Shown: one piece after another, positions 7,173 to 15,665 of the stretch
Numbering within the stretch: position 1 is the stretch's first letter
How the letters are laid out: each line of letters begins with the position of its first letter
Assembly (NCBI RefSeq): GCF_030372275.1
Contig: NZ_JAUDDJ010000001.1
Reading direction: 5' to 3' (one strand)
Length of the DNA stretch: 64,000 nt
Origin: Lawsonibacter sp900766145
Lineage (GTDB): Bacteria; Bacillota; Clostridia; Oscillospirales; Oscillospiraceae
Notes under the pieces: model-generated
What the model was told of the DNA's origin: nothing
Database searches by the model: none
What the model saw: only the letters and a program-made list of their open reading frames with translations
Made by a program: the position numbers and the translations under genes

Positions 7173-9101
7173 ATGATTAGCTATCATAACAGGCAGGTCG
7201 CACATCATGAGATCGACCATATCTTTCAGGACCTCTTCCCAAGCCATGGCATGACGGCCCGGCCCAGCCAGATCGAGTTGAGCCACAAGATGCTGGATGC
7301 CATGATTCACAGCAAAATTGCTTTAAGTGACGCAGGAACGGGAATCGGCAAGACCTACGCCTATCTGGTGGCTGGTGTTTCTTTTTCTCGCGCGTTGAGC
7401 CGGGAGAACATCCCTTTCCAGCCCATCCTCATTTCCACCTCCAGCATCGCCCTGCAAACGGCGGTAAGGGAGGAATACATCCCGTTCCTCTCCTCTGTTC
7501 TTTTGGAGGATAAGTTGATCCAGGCCCCCATCCGGGCGGTCATTCGAAAAGGAAAAGGCCACTATGTCTGTGATGAGCGTCTGATGCGCCGCCTGCGGCA
7601 GGTAGACCTGGAGCGAAAAAATCCGCTGGCTGCCCAGGCCCTCCTCTCCCTGCGGGATCATTTGGACGCAGACCAAGCCCCCCATCTCAGTCAGTATGAC
7701 CGAAATCGTGTGTGTGTCCCCACGATTTGTGATTGCCGCCGGGATAGCTGCCGGTACCTCTGCTATATGGAAGCCTGCAACTCTGACCGCTATCTGTTTC
7801 AGATCTGTAACCATAATCTGTTATTGGCAGACGCCATTCATCGTGGCAGCGGTCACCGCCCCATCCTGCCGGACGTTGGCGCTCTGATCATTGATGAAGC
7901 ACACAAGCTGCCTGAGACTGCCCGACAGATGTTTGGCGTTACCCTGGCAGCCAAGGACATCCGCACGCTGATCCGCATCCTACGGGCGGAACGATATCTA
8001 CTGGCATCGGAATCCCTGGCTGATATGGCGTCAGCGCTTCTGAAGCTTATGTCTCTGCCTCATGATGGTGATCGCCCTTTTTCGGACTATGTCCGACACA
8101 TGATAGGGCCAGCCCGAACCCTGGCTACCATCCAGAGACAGGTCGGCGGGGTACTGACACCAACCGCCAGAAAGGAATTGGATCGGATATCCTCCGCAGT
8201 CCATCTGTTTTTGGAGGAACGCTCTGACCTGGTATTCTACACTGCGGCGGATGACGATGGCGGCACATTGCTGTGCGCATCCATCTCCGACCTGACCGCC
8301 CAGCTCCAGGCAACGCTCTGGTCACAGCCCCAGCCTGTCCTCCTTACTTCCGGAACGTTGGCCATAGGTAAAGACTTTTGTCGTTTCAAAGAGGAAGCTG
8401 GCCTCACTGATAACTCTCGGGTGGAGGAATCTGTTTCTCCCTCTCCCTTCGATTACCGAAAAAACTGCCTGCTTTATTTTCCTACGATGCCGCCCAGGCA
8501 GCACGAAGCGGACTATTTTGCCAAGCTGGCCGAGGAGATCCGTACATTACTGATTGCGGTTCACGGCCATGCGTTGGTACTGTTCACTTCTTATGCAGCC
8601 ATGTCCGCTGTGAAGGATCGTTTGAAGCAACAGCCTCTTCCGTTTCCGCTGTTTACCATGGGACGGAACGCCCCGCACACCATGGCCCAGTTCAAGGCGG
8701 CACCCGGAAGCGTCCTGTTTGCCACCGGCGCCGCCTGGGAGGGTTTTGACTTTCCCGGAGACTGTGTCTCTTTGCTGGTCATCCCCCGACTACCGTTCCA
8801 ATATCCGGACGCCTTGCAAGAAAAAAAGAGAGAGGCATATCCTGATCTCCGCACGTTCATCCGGGCCGTGGCTGTGCCGGAGATGCAGATCAGACTTAAG
8901 CAGGGGTTCGGACGAGCCATCCGCTTGGAGACTGACACCTGTGCCATCGCCATTTTGGATGAACGAGCTGCCAAGGGCAGCCGTTACTTCCGGGATGTTC
9001 AATCCGCGCTGCCGGAAATGCCTGTCACAAGCAGCATCTATGCGGTAGAACGGTTTATCCGGCGGGTCAAGGATGAGAGCTACTTTGAGGAGGCTGCGTG
9101 A
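7173..9101 (+). CDS. DinG/XPD-like superfamily 2 helicase
   Basis: This 642-residue protein has Walker A DAGTGIGKT (about 53-61), the DEAH box IIDEAHKL, and motif VI in FGRAIRLETDTCAIAILDER. Between motifs I and II are clustered cysteines (HYVCDERL, then ICDCRRDSCRYLCYMEAC), matching the iron-sulfur insertion of XPD/DinG helicases. Such enzymes unwind DNA, including R-loops and G-quadruplexes, in the 5'-3' direction. It sits in a mobile element rather than in a DNA-repair context. It lies downstream of the structured segment and overlaps the next small gene by one base (TGATG). Start: GGAG about 8 bases before ATG. Confidence 0.85.
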   Translation: MISYHNRQVAHHEIDHIFQDLFPSHGMTARPSQIELSHKMLDAMIHSKIALSDAGTGIGKTYAYLVAGVSFSRALSRENIPFQPILISTSSIALQTAVREEYIPFLSSVLLEDKLIQAPIRAVIRKGKGHYVCDERLMRRLRQVDLERKNPLAAQALLSLRDHLDADQAPHLSQYDRNRVCVPTICDCRRDSCRYLCYMEACNSDRYLFQICNHNLLLADAIHRGSGHRPILPDVGALIIDEAHKLPETARQMFGVTLAAKDIRTLIRILRAERYLLASESLADMASALLKLMSLPHDGDRPFSDYVRHMIGPARTLATIQRQVGGVLTPTARKELDRISSAVHLFLEERSDLVFYTAADDDGGTLLCASISDLTAQLQATLWSQPQPVLLTSGTLAIGKDFCRFKEEAGLTDNSRVEESVSPSPFDYRKNCLLYFPTMPPRQHEADYFAKLAEEIRTLLIAVHGHALVLFTSYAAMSAVKDRLKQQPLPFPLFTMGRNAPHTMAQFKAAPGSVLFATGAAWEGFDFPGDCVSLLVIPRLPFQYPDALQEKKREAYPDLRTFIRAVAVPEMQIRLKQGFGRAIRLETDTCAIAILDERAAKGSRYFRDVQSALPEMPVTSSIYAVERFIRRVKDESYFEEAA

Positions 9102-9247
9102 TGGAGATCCGAAACGAACTGCGTTACCTGTTATCGGTGGGTCTATGGGAACGGATGGCTGCAGACGGCCTGCTGACCAAAGAAGAACTGGCCAGAGCCA
9201 AACGGTTGTCCGCAGAACGATACCGGCCCGGAACTGTTTGGGAATAG
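9101..9247 (+). CDS. Tiny SHOCT-like protein
   Basis: This 48-residue protein starts MEIRNELRYLLSVGLWERMA. Its C-terminal half, ADGLLTKEELARAKRLSAER, is like the short SHOCT helix pair found at the ends of many oligomerising or element-borne proteins. The start codon overlaps the helicase stop (TGATG), so translation is probably coupled. Small genes of this sort commonly sit between accessory genes and serine recombinases in Clostridia elements; that is recollection of context, not a search. The function is unknown. Confidence 0.6.
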   Translation: MEIRNELRYLLSVGLWERMAADGLLTKEELARAKRLSAERYRPGTVWE

Positions 9248-9316
9248 TGCTGGCTATTCCCGCAGGGGTGTGGTATGGTTTCGTTGCCGAAAAAGATGGA
9301 AGGAGGCGAATGAGAA

Positions 9317-9608
9317 ATGGCTGAAGTACAAGTGATCCCACCCAAGGCAGCGAGACCAGACACCCTGCGGGTAGCAGCCTATTCGCCTGGCCAATGCCAT
9401 TAACCGGGCGTTGGAACAGCCAGGAGACGGTAAGGAGGCTCTCTCCCACATCCTGCAAGGGGCAGCTGCCCGGTATGCCTGCTGTGATGATGGTGTGGAT
9501 ACGGCTGTAAGCCAAACGCAGCCCGACCAAATCGACTGGGAACGCTTCGAACGAACGGTCTCCCATATCATAATCGGAACAGATAACGCAATCACCGTAC
9601 ACTTCTGA
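9317..9608 (+). pseudogene. Large serine recombinase with an internal deletion
   Basis: A good AGGAGG and ATG at 9317 open MAEVQVIPPKAARPDTLRVA, the usual lead-in to a resolvase domain (…LRVAAYCRVS). Here the frame reads AAYSPGQCH and stops at 9403. In another frame, from about 9384 to 9608, follows a recombinase-like C-terminal tail (RLANAINRALEQ … WERFERTVSHIIIGTDNAI). The catalytic and zinc-ribbon parts, roughly 400 residues, are gone. The scar lies at about 9378-9384. It marks an older recombinase that once mobilised this or a related element and cannot be functional. Confidence 0.65.
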
Positions 9609-9631
9609 TTAGGAACAGAAAGGACAGCAAA

Positions 9632-11268
9632 ATGGAACAATCATCACTGGAACGCACCGTCCACCGCATTCCGGCATCACGGTCCAATGTAGCAAGCAAC
9701 AAGACGAGGCTCCACGGCAGGCAGCGGGTGGCGGCTTACTGCCGGGTCAGCACCGACAGTGAGGAGCAGATCAACAGCTATACCGCCCAGAAAGCCTACT
9801 ACACCCAGAAAATTGAGGAGTCCCCAGATTGGGAACTGGCGGGGATCTTCGCGGACGAGGGGATCACCGGGACCAGTATGAAGAAGCGAAAAGAATTCAA
9901 CCGGATGATCACCGCCTGCAAGCGGGGCGGGATCGACCTCATCCTCACAAAGTCTCTCTCCCGTTTCGCCCGGAACACCGTAGACTGCCTGGAGACGGTG
10001 CGGATGCTGAAGGCCAGGGGGATCGGGGTCATCTTCGAAAAGGAAAATATCAATACGCTGACAGAGTCCAGCGAGTTCCTCATCACTCTGTTCAGCGGAT
10101 TTGCCCAGGCCGAGAGTGAATCACTCAGCTCCAATATCCAGCTGGGTATCCGGATGGCAATGAAAGAAGGAAAGGTCAACTTCCACTACAGATCCATGCT
10201 GGGCTACCAAAGAGGAGCGGACGGTAAGCAGGAGATCGTACCGGAGGAGGCCGAGGTGGTGCGGCGAATCTTCCGCCGGTACCTGGAGGGCTGCAGTGAG
10301 GGCTAGATCCAGAGAGAACTTACCCAGGATGGGATCGCGACCGCAAAGGGTGTCAAGGCATGGTCCCATCAGATCGTGCATAACATCCTCACCAATGAAA
10401 AGTATGCGGGAGACGCCTTGCTGCAAAAGACCTTCACCACAGACTGCATCAGCAAAAAGGTCAAGAAGAATACCGGCGAGTTGCCGCAGTATTACATCAA
10501 GGACAACCACCCTGCTATCATCCCGCGGGACATCTACCAGCGGGTACAGGAGGAGATGGCACGGCGGACCAGCAAGCGAAAGATTCTGCAGAAAAGCGGA
10601 AAAACAGAACAGGGCAAGTATTCCGCCAAGTATGCGCTCAGTGAGCGGCTGGTCTGTGGGGAGTGTGGTTCCCCCTATAAGCGGTGTACCTGGGCCAGGA
10701 ACGGCGTCAAACGGATCGTCTGGCGGTGCGTCTCCCGGTTGGAATTTGGGAAAAATACTGCCATAACTCGCCTTCCATGGCGGAGGACAAGCTGCATACC
10801 GCAATTCTCACGGTGCTTAACCGGGTAGTCGAAGCAAGCGATGGCCTACAGGATGAACTGGCAGAGACGCTCCGAATGGTATGTACCCCGGAAGGGGTCG
10901 GTAACAACCTGTTGGAATTGGAGCATGAACTGGAAGCCCTGACCGCACAACAGAACGCCCTGTTGGATCAGGCGTTAGCCAACATGGAGGATCTGACGAT
11001 AGCAGAGCAACTCAAGACCCTGCTGGAAGAAAAGCAGAACCTGCAGACACGGATCGATGCGGCGAAGAAAGAGGCAGCCAACAGAATCAACGAGGACTCA
11101 CGTATGGCAGAGTACGCAACTTATCTGGAGGAACATCTCAATGGCTTTCCTCACTATGATGACGAGGTCGTTCGCAAGATGATTGAACGGGTCACTGTAG
11201 TCGATGCGGAAACAATCCGGGTCAAGTTCCGATACAGCGATTTGGAGATTGAACAGTCCGTATGCTAA
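9632..11268 (+). pseudogene. Large serine recombinase disrupted by a stop codon and a frameshift
   Basis: The resolvase domain is complete, with AAYCRVSTDSEEQ (catalytic Ser40) and an intact SRFARNTVDCLETV helix. The recombinase domain (about 190-300), zinc ribbon (LVCGECGSPYKRC … WRC) and coiled coil follow, giving about 545 residues in all. There are two lesions. An in-frame TAG at 10304-10306 stands where CAG (Gln, SEG-Q-IQREL) is expected. One base is missing from a run of A at 10751-10755, so RLEFGK shifts frame before KYCHNSPSMAEDKLH. The N-terminal 224 residues could still be made. Both lesions are simple; the homopolymer one could be a sequencing error. Confidence 0.8.
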
Positions 11269-11293
11269 AATAGAGACAAGGAGCGATTTACTT

Positions 11294-12043
11294 ATGGAAA
11301 TTTTTATAACAGGAGATACACATGGAGATTTCTGCCGGTTCCGGCCCGACATCTTCTATGAGCAGGAACACATGTCCAAGGAGGATTTGGTTCTGGTCTG
11401 TGGAGACTTTGGTGGAATCTGGTACGGTGATCCACGGGATGATGCAGGACTGGACTGGCTGGATAGTCTGCCCTACACCACGGCCTTCGTGCTCGGGAAC
11501 CATGAAAACTATGACGCCTACAAAGGTTATCCCAAAGAGGAGTGGCATGGCGGACAGATCCAGAGGATACGTCCCTCCGTCCTGCATCTCATGCGGGGCC
11601 AGGTATATGAGCTCAACGGCAGGAAGTTTTTTACCATGGGCGGCGCATCCTCCCATGATATCCAGGATGGCATTCTGGAGCCGGACGATCCAGACTTCGA
11701 GGAAAAGTTTCAGCAACTCGAACAACGCGGTGCGCTGTTTCGTGTGAACCATCGTTCCTGGTGGGCCGAGGAACTGCCCAGCGAAGCGGAATATCTGGAA
11801 GCCAGAGCAAATCTGGAGCGTGTCCACTGGAATGTGGATTACATCATCAGCCACTGCTGCCCCTCCAGCATACAGGATGTGTTCAGCGGAGGAATGTTCA
11901 AGAAAGACGCACTGACCGAGTTCTTCGATGAAGTGTGTCAGAGATGTACCTTCCGGTATTGGTTCTTCGGCCACTACCACAGCAACATGGTGATCGAGAA
12001 AAAGTATGCTATGCTATATGAGCAGATCATAAGACTGAAGTAA
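11294..12043 (+). CDS. Calcineurin-like metallophosphoesterase
   Basis: This 249-residue protein carries the full metallophosphatase signature: GDTHGD (7-12), a GDFGG block, GNHEN, an ISHCCP block and GHYHS near the end. Such enzymes use two metal ions to cleave phosphomonoesters or diesters. The start at 11294 follows AAGGAG; an upstream frame extension has no ribosome site. It lies 25 bases after the recombinase and is followed by a weak terminator. This family is frequent as cargo in integrative elements. Its substrate (nucleotide, RNA or protein) is unknown. The frame and motifs are intact, unlike the neighbouring recombinases. Confidence 0.85.
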   Translation: MEIFITGDTHGDFCRFRPDIFYEQEHMSKEDLVLVCGDFGGIWYGDPRDDAGLDWLDSLPYTTAFVLGNHENYDAYKGYPKEEWHGGQIQRIRPSVLHLMRGQVYELNGRKFFTMGGASSHDIQDGILEPDDPDFEEKFQQLEQRGALFRVNHRSWWAEELPSEAEYLEARANLERVHWNVDYIISHCCPSSIQDVFSGGMFKKDALTEFFDEVCQRCTFRYWFFGHYHSNMVIEKKYAMLYEQIIRLK

Positions 12044-12048
12044 GAAAG

Positions 12049-12077
12049 AGGGCTGAACTGATGCACGGCCCTTTTTT
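12049..12077 (+). terminator. Weak intrinsic terminator after the phosphoesterase gene
   Basis: AGGGC (12049-12053) pairs with GCCCT (12068-12072), followed by six T. The stem is only 5 bp with a 14-base loop. Confidence 0.4.
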
Positions 12078-12235
12078 CGTATCCTGTTTGCACATGGCTT
12101 TGTCAGTATGTCAATATGGGGGTTCGGAAATGGCTTGGAAAAAGCGCAGAAAAACAAAAATACAAGTTGCGCAAAACCCTGAATCCATTGGGCCACAAGG
12201 CTTTCCTGGCTGCATCTTTTTCGGCAACAAAACAC

Positions 12236-12277
12236 AATCCGCAATCCATTGAGACTCAATGGATTGCGGATTTTTCT
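12236..12277. terminator. Very strong 37-base palindromic terminator
   Basis: AATCCGCAATCCATTGAG (12236-12253) and its exact complement (12255-12272) are separated by a single base. They form an 18-bp perfect stem followed by TTTTTC. A third copy of AATCCATTG lies at 12182. It ends plus-strand transcription from the mobile block and sits close to the likely right boundary of the accessory DNA. Confidence 0.65.
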
Positions 12278-12302
12278 TTTCTCTTTTCACTGAATTGTTT
12301 AC

Positions 12303-12333
12303 AAAAGGCCCCGCCATATCGGCGGGGCCTTTT
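12303..12333. terminator. Bidirectional intrinsic terminator
   Basis: AAAAGGCCCCGCC (12303-12315) and GGCGGGGCCTTTT (12321-12333) form a perfect 13-bp stem with a 5-base loop. It has T-tracts in both directions and serves the minus-strand FtsW-like gene ending at 12341. Confidence 0.85.
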
Positions 12334-12340
12334 CCTTTGA

Positions 12341-13702
12341 TTATTCACACTTTCCCAGGATGATTCTGACCCGATACCGTAGGAGATGCGGCAGCTCGTT
12401 ATAAATGGGATTTTGCGCGATGTTCTCGCCGCGAAATACGGACAATGCCAGTCCGATCAACCCCATATTGACAACCGAGCTCAGATTCCCGATCAGCAAG
12501 GGAAACTCGCTGCTGTACAGCGTAAAGCCCAGATTCCAGGCCACACTGCAAACCGCTTGGCCGGACAGCGTCAGAAAAACCGCCAGCACCACCATTTTGC
12601 CCAGCTGGCTTTTTTGCCTCAGACAGCGGGACAGCATCCAAACCACCAATACTCCAAATACTAACACGACTGCCAGGAACGGCAGCCAGCCCAGCTTATA
12701 AATCAGTGTGGTCAGAAGGGCGCTGCCATCACATCCGGGCACGGTGGTCTCATAGGGACGGCCGGAAATCGCTATGCTCCACTCCCCTGCGCCTACCCAC
12801 TGTGCTGTCTCAAGGGCTTGTCTGATCATACTGGCCTGATAACCAGAGCCCATGGGATCACGCTCCGGATGCAGCACCACGGCCAAGCGCCGGAATCCAT
12901 CGCCGGAGAGAAACACACTGCCTGCCGTTACGCCTGCCACCGCCAACTTCCAGAGCAGAACCGCCCCGACGGACTTCTGCCGTCCCATGCCAAACCAATC
13001 GTTCCAGGCCGCCAGCAGGGCCGACACAGTTCCTACAACAAACAGCATCACTAGGCTGAACATATGAGGGCCGAACATGCAGATCATTCCCAACGGGATT
13101 CCGCCCAAGAGGGCAGCAGTCAGCCCCATCCAGCCCTTTCTCCGCCAGGTATTCAGCCAAAACACATACACCACCGGATAGCACAAGGTCACATAGGAAG
13201 TGTAATACGATCTTCCACTGATTCCCGGCGACCGTGTCAACGCCCAGATTCCTACCACCAGCCCCACAAAATAAAGCGCCCTGCCCCAGCGGCCCAATTG
13301 AACATAATTCAGGAAATACCCCAGCAGAAGCGCTCCACAGCCTAGCACAAAGGCAAGTACCGTTCTTCTGAGATAGAAATTCTCCCCATAAACACTCCAG
13401 TCGGCCGTCAGCACCACCCGGAGTACCGCACCGGCCAGGGCAAGCAGCACGGTCAGCGTCAACAGCCCCCACTGGGGCTTGGGCCGGTGGATGCGGTCCA
13501 GCTCTGTACCCACAGATACAGGATCTCCCATCTCCTCCACCGCCAGCTGCTCGGCGTTGGCGCAGCCCTCCGAGGCAAATGTATCCCGCTGGTCCTCCAA
13601 ATGCTGCTCCAGTTCGGCTAGGACCACCGGCTTGGCACGCTTCCAGCGAATTTGCTCCGCTACCGCGTCCAGGTAGGCCTGTATCGTGTTACACTCCGAC
13701 AC
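12341..13702 (-). CDS. FtsW/RodA/SpoVE-like membrane protein with permease-prefix domain
   Basis: This roughly 453-residue protein begins with a soluble domain (about 1-75) containing AELEQHLEDQRDTFASEG and AVEEMGDPVSVG. That is the 'permease prefix' seen on proteins paired with PadR regulators. About nine to ten membrane spans follow. The region YKLGWLPFLAVVLVFGVLVV and the VNMGLIGLALS ending resemble FtsW/RodA/SpoVE lipid-II polymerases. The GTG at 13702 is chosen because GGAGGAGGTG lies just before it and it overlaps the padR-like gene by 14 bases, implying coupled translation. It may act in cell-wall synthesis, but catalytic competence cannot be judged. Confidence 0.75.
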   Translation of the reverse strand: MSECNTIQAYLDAVAEQIRWKRAKPVVLAELEQHLEDQRDTFASEGCANAEQLAVEEMGDPVSVGTELDRIHRPKPQWGLLTLTVLLALAGAVLRVVLTADWSVYGENFYLRRTVLAFVLGCGALLLGYFLNYVQLGRWGRALYFVGLVVGIWALTRSPGISGRSYYTSYVTLCYPVVYVFWLNTWRRKGWMGLTAALLGGIPLGMICMFGPHMFSLVMLFVVGTVSALLAAWNDWFGMGRQKSVGAVLLWKLAVAGVTAGSVFLSGDGFRRLAVVLHPERDPMGSGYQASMIRQALETAQWVGAGEWSIAISGRPYETTVPGCDGSALLTTLIYKLGWLPFLAVVLVFGVLVVWMLSRCLRQKSQLGKMVVLAVFLTLSGQAVCSVAWNLGFTLYSSEFPLLIGNLSSVVNMGLIGLALSVFRGENIAQNPIYNELPHLLRYRVRIILGKCE

Positions 13703-14036
13703 AGCACGCACCTCCTCCCAGCACCTGCCGGACCGCATCCGCGTAGCGGTTCCAGCCCTGCTCCTTCTCTTGCAGCGCCTTTTTCCCCTGGCTGGTCAGA
13801 TGATAATAGCGCCGGGGCTTTCCTGCCGCGGCCTCCCGTTCATATGCCTCCACATACCCCTTCTCTTCCAGTCCGTGGAGCAGCGGATACAGCGACCCAG
13901 CCTTCAAGTGGAAGGTATCATCTGATCTTCTTCTCAGCTCTTCGATCATCTGGTAGCCGTACATATCCTGCCCTTCCAGCAGCTTCATCACCAGCAGCCC
14001 CATACTGCCGCTGACCAGGCTTTTGTCCAGTTCCAT
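13689..14036 (-). CDS. PadR-family transcriptional repressor
   Basis: This 115-residue winged-helix protein has GSMGLLVMKLLEGQDMYGYQ, LKAGSLYPLLHGLEEKGYV and PRRYYHLTSQGKKAL, which are the conserved blocks of PadR. It forms a two-gene unit with the FtsW-like membrane protein, an arrangement common in Firmicutes, where PadR represses its own operon and responds to envelope stress or small molecules. It has an almost ideal promoter overlaid by a large palindrome at 14050-14101. Start: AAGGAGG about 7 bases before ATG. Confidence 0.9.
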   Translation of the reverse strand: MELDKSLVSGSMGLLVMKLLEGQDMYGYQMIEELRRRSDDTFHLKAGSLYPLLHGLEEKGYVEAYEREAAAGKPRRYYHLTSQGKKALQEKEQGWNRYADAVRQVLGGGACCVGV

Positions 14037-14049
14037 AGTGGTCCTCCTT

Positions 14050-14101
14050 TATATAGCTTATCTATATATCGGATTATATATAGGCAAGCTATATATGTCA
14101 A
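14050..14101 (-). promoter_or_regulatory. Consensus promoter covered by a 46-bp concentric palindrome (PadR operator)
   Basis: On the minus strand TTGACA (14101-14096), a 17-bp spacer and TATAAT (14078-14073) make a perfect sigma-A promoter. Two nested palindromes share one centre at 14072.5. The outer arms are TATATAGCTT (14050-14059) and AAGCTATATA (14086-14095). The inner arms are CTATATAT (14062-14069) and ATATATAG (14076-14083). The palindrome spans the whole promoter core and the likely start site, as expected for tight repression by PadR dimers. Confidence 0.85.
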
Positions 14102-14195
14102 GAGCCTCGTCTCTTTTTTATCCAAATCCCGTTGCGTTCTGCTTTTCCCTTATTCTGCATACACTTTTCTGTGCACGGAAAGGGGGAGGATTCTT

Positions 14196-15377
14196 TTGGG
14201 CCGTCTGCTGGGAAAACAAGCCTATCGGGAGCTGTTCTTGGGCCTTGCCATCGTCTGCGCCGCTCTGGCGCTGATTCTATGGCCTAAGGAGGCCATGGCC
14301 GCTATGAAGGACGGTCTGCGCCTGTGCGGCAATGTGATCATCCCCTCCCTGTTTCCCTTCTTTGTCCTGTCCTCCCTGGTGGTGGAGCTGGGGCTATCCC
14401 GATATTTAGGGAAACTGTTCCAGCCGGTCATGGCCCCTCTCTTCCGGGTCAACGGAGCCTGTGCCAGCGCGGTGGCCCTGGGCTTTGTGGGAGGCTACCC
14501 CGTAGGGGCCCGCACCGCCATCGCCCTATATGAGAGCGGACAGTGCTCCAAAACAGAGGCCGAGCGTCTGCTGGCCTTCTGCAACAACGCCGGCCCGGCC
14601 TTTATCCTGGGTGTGGTAGGCGCGGGGGTATTTGGCAGCGGGACGGTAGGGGTACTCTTATACCTGGCTCACATCGCCGCCTCCCTGTGTGTAGGGCTAC
14701 TGTTTCGTTTCTATCGCCCCGGAGAAGGCCCCCGGCGGGGCAGTCTGACCGCCCCCCAATTTCAGGCCGTCCGCTTCCCCGTCGCCTTTACCCACTCCGT
14801 CACCGGAGCCCTGTCCTCCTCGTTGAACATCTGCGCCTTTGTGCTGCTGTTCTGCGTAGTCATTCGGATGCTTAGTCTGGCCGGGGTGCTGGGGGCCCTG
14901 GCTGAGCTCCTGTCGCTTTTTCTGGGCCCCCTGGGCTTCTCCCAGTCCTGGGCCCAGCGGCTGCTCACGGGCGTGCTGGAGATCTCCTCCGGGGTCTCCT
15001 CCCTCACCGATGGCTCCCTGCCCGGGCGGCTTTCCATGGCCGCCTTCATGCTGGGCTGGGCCGGCCTATCCGTCCACTGCCAGGTACTGGCCTTTCTAGG
15101 GGACAGCGGACTGTCCATGCGCATCTATTTCGTAGGGAAACTGCTCCACGGAGCCCTGTCCGCCGCCCTGCTGGGCCTTCTCACCCGGCTGGTTCCCCTA
15201 AACGCCCCGGTGAGCGTCTACCTGGCAGAGCAGACCGAGGCCATGGTGGTACTGGATTTTCAGCAGGCCTTGACCATCTCTACCGTCTCCGCCTGGTGCC
15301 TGTGGCTCATTCTCTTTGCACTGGCCGTGCGGGTGGTGAAAAAAAGCGGTGGAAAATCCCGTCTGTCCGGGGTATAA
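14196..15377 (+). CDS. YlbJ-like sporulation integral membrane protein (nucleoside-recognition/Gate domain)
   Basis: This 393-residue multi-span protein has SLFPFFVLSSLVVELGLSRY, FVGGYPVGARTA and ERLLAFCNNAGPAFILGVVG. These are the conserved motifs of the YlbJ family, which is required for normal spore formation and related to nucleoside-recognition (Gate) transporters. Length and motif order fit the family. The start is TTG at 14196, supported by AAGGGGGAGGA five bases upstream. It is divergent from the padR-like gene. It supports the view that the host is a spore-former or descends from one. Its exact transport role is unknown even in Bacillus. Confidence 0.75.
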   Translation: MGRLLGKQAYRELFLGLAIVCAALALILWPKEAMAAMKDGLRLCGNVIIPSLFPFFVLSSLVVELGLSRYLGKLFQPVMAPLFRVNGACASAVALGFVGGYPVGARTAIALYESGQCSKTEAERLLAFCNNAGPAFILGVVGAGVFGSGTVGVLLYLAHIAASLCVGLLFRFYRPGEGPRRGSLTAPQFQAVRFPVAFTHSVTGALSSSLNICAFVLLFCVVIRMLSLAGVLGALAELLSLFLGPLGFSQSWAQRLLTGVLEISSGVSSLTDGSLPGRLSMAAFMLGWAGLSVHCQVLAFLGDSGLSMRIYFVGKLLHGALSAALLGLLTRLVPLNAPVSVYLAEQTEAMVVLDFQQALTISTVSAWCLWLILFALAVRVVKKSGGKSRLSGV

Positions 15378-15410
15378 TGGAGAGGATCATACAAGGGAGG
15401 TAACCGATTC

Positions 15411-15623
15411 ATGGCCCTGTTTCAAAAAAAGATGGACCCCCGCTGCTCTTATTGCACCCACAGCCGTCCCCTGGAGGGAGACCAGGTGATCTGTGAGAAG
15501 AAGGGGGTCATGTCTGCCGGCTCCAGCTGCCGCAGCTTTCGATACGATCCCCTCAAGCGGGTCCCGCCCCGCCCAGTGAAGGCGGACTTCAGCACCCTGA
15601 AGGACGAGGATTTTCAATTATAA
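15411..15623 (+). CDS. Small cysteine-rich protein
   Basis: This 70-residue protein has CSYC near the start, then ICEKKG and SSCRSF. The four cysteines in a C-x2-C…C…C arrangement suggest a metal-binding knuckle. A good AGGGAGG precedes the ATG. It follows the YlbJ-like gene by 33 bases and shares its terminator, so it is probably co-transcribed. Proteins of this type are common but uncharacterised in Clostridia. No function is assigned. Confidence 0.65.
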   Translation: MALFQKKMDPRCSYCTHSRPLEGDQVICEKKGVMSAGSSCRSFRYDPLKRVPPRPVKADFSTLKDEDFQL

Positions 15624-15665
15624 AAATAAGGTTCGGTATCTGCATAGATACCGAACCTTATTTTT
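15622..15665. terminator. Perfect bidirectional terminator between convergent genes
   Basis: Arms 15622-15641 and 15646-15665 are exact complements (20 bp) around a GCAT loop. A- and T-tracts at the ends serve both strands. The stop region of the minus-strand gene is embedded in the right arm. Confidence 0.9.

Noticed and set aside
6861..7176. Short open frames of 95-144 residues on both strands of the gap
   Set aside because: They lack ribosome sites, overlap each other on opposite strands, and the sequence is dominated by hairpins.
10304..10306. Pyrrolysine or programmed read-through at the recombinase TAG
   Set aside because: CAG to TAG is a single change in a conserved Gln, and a second lesion follows downstream, so decay is simpler.
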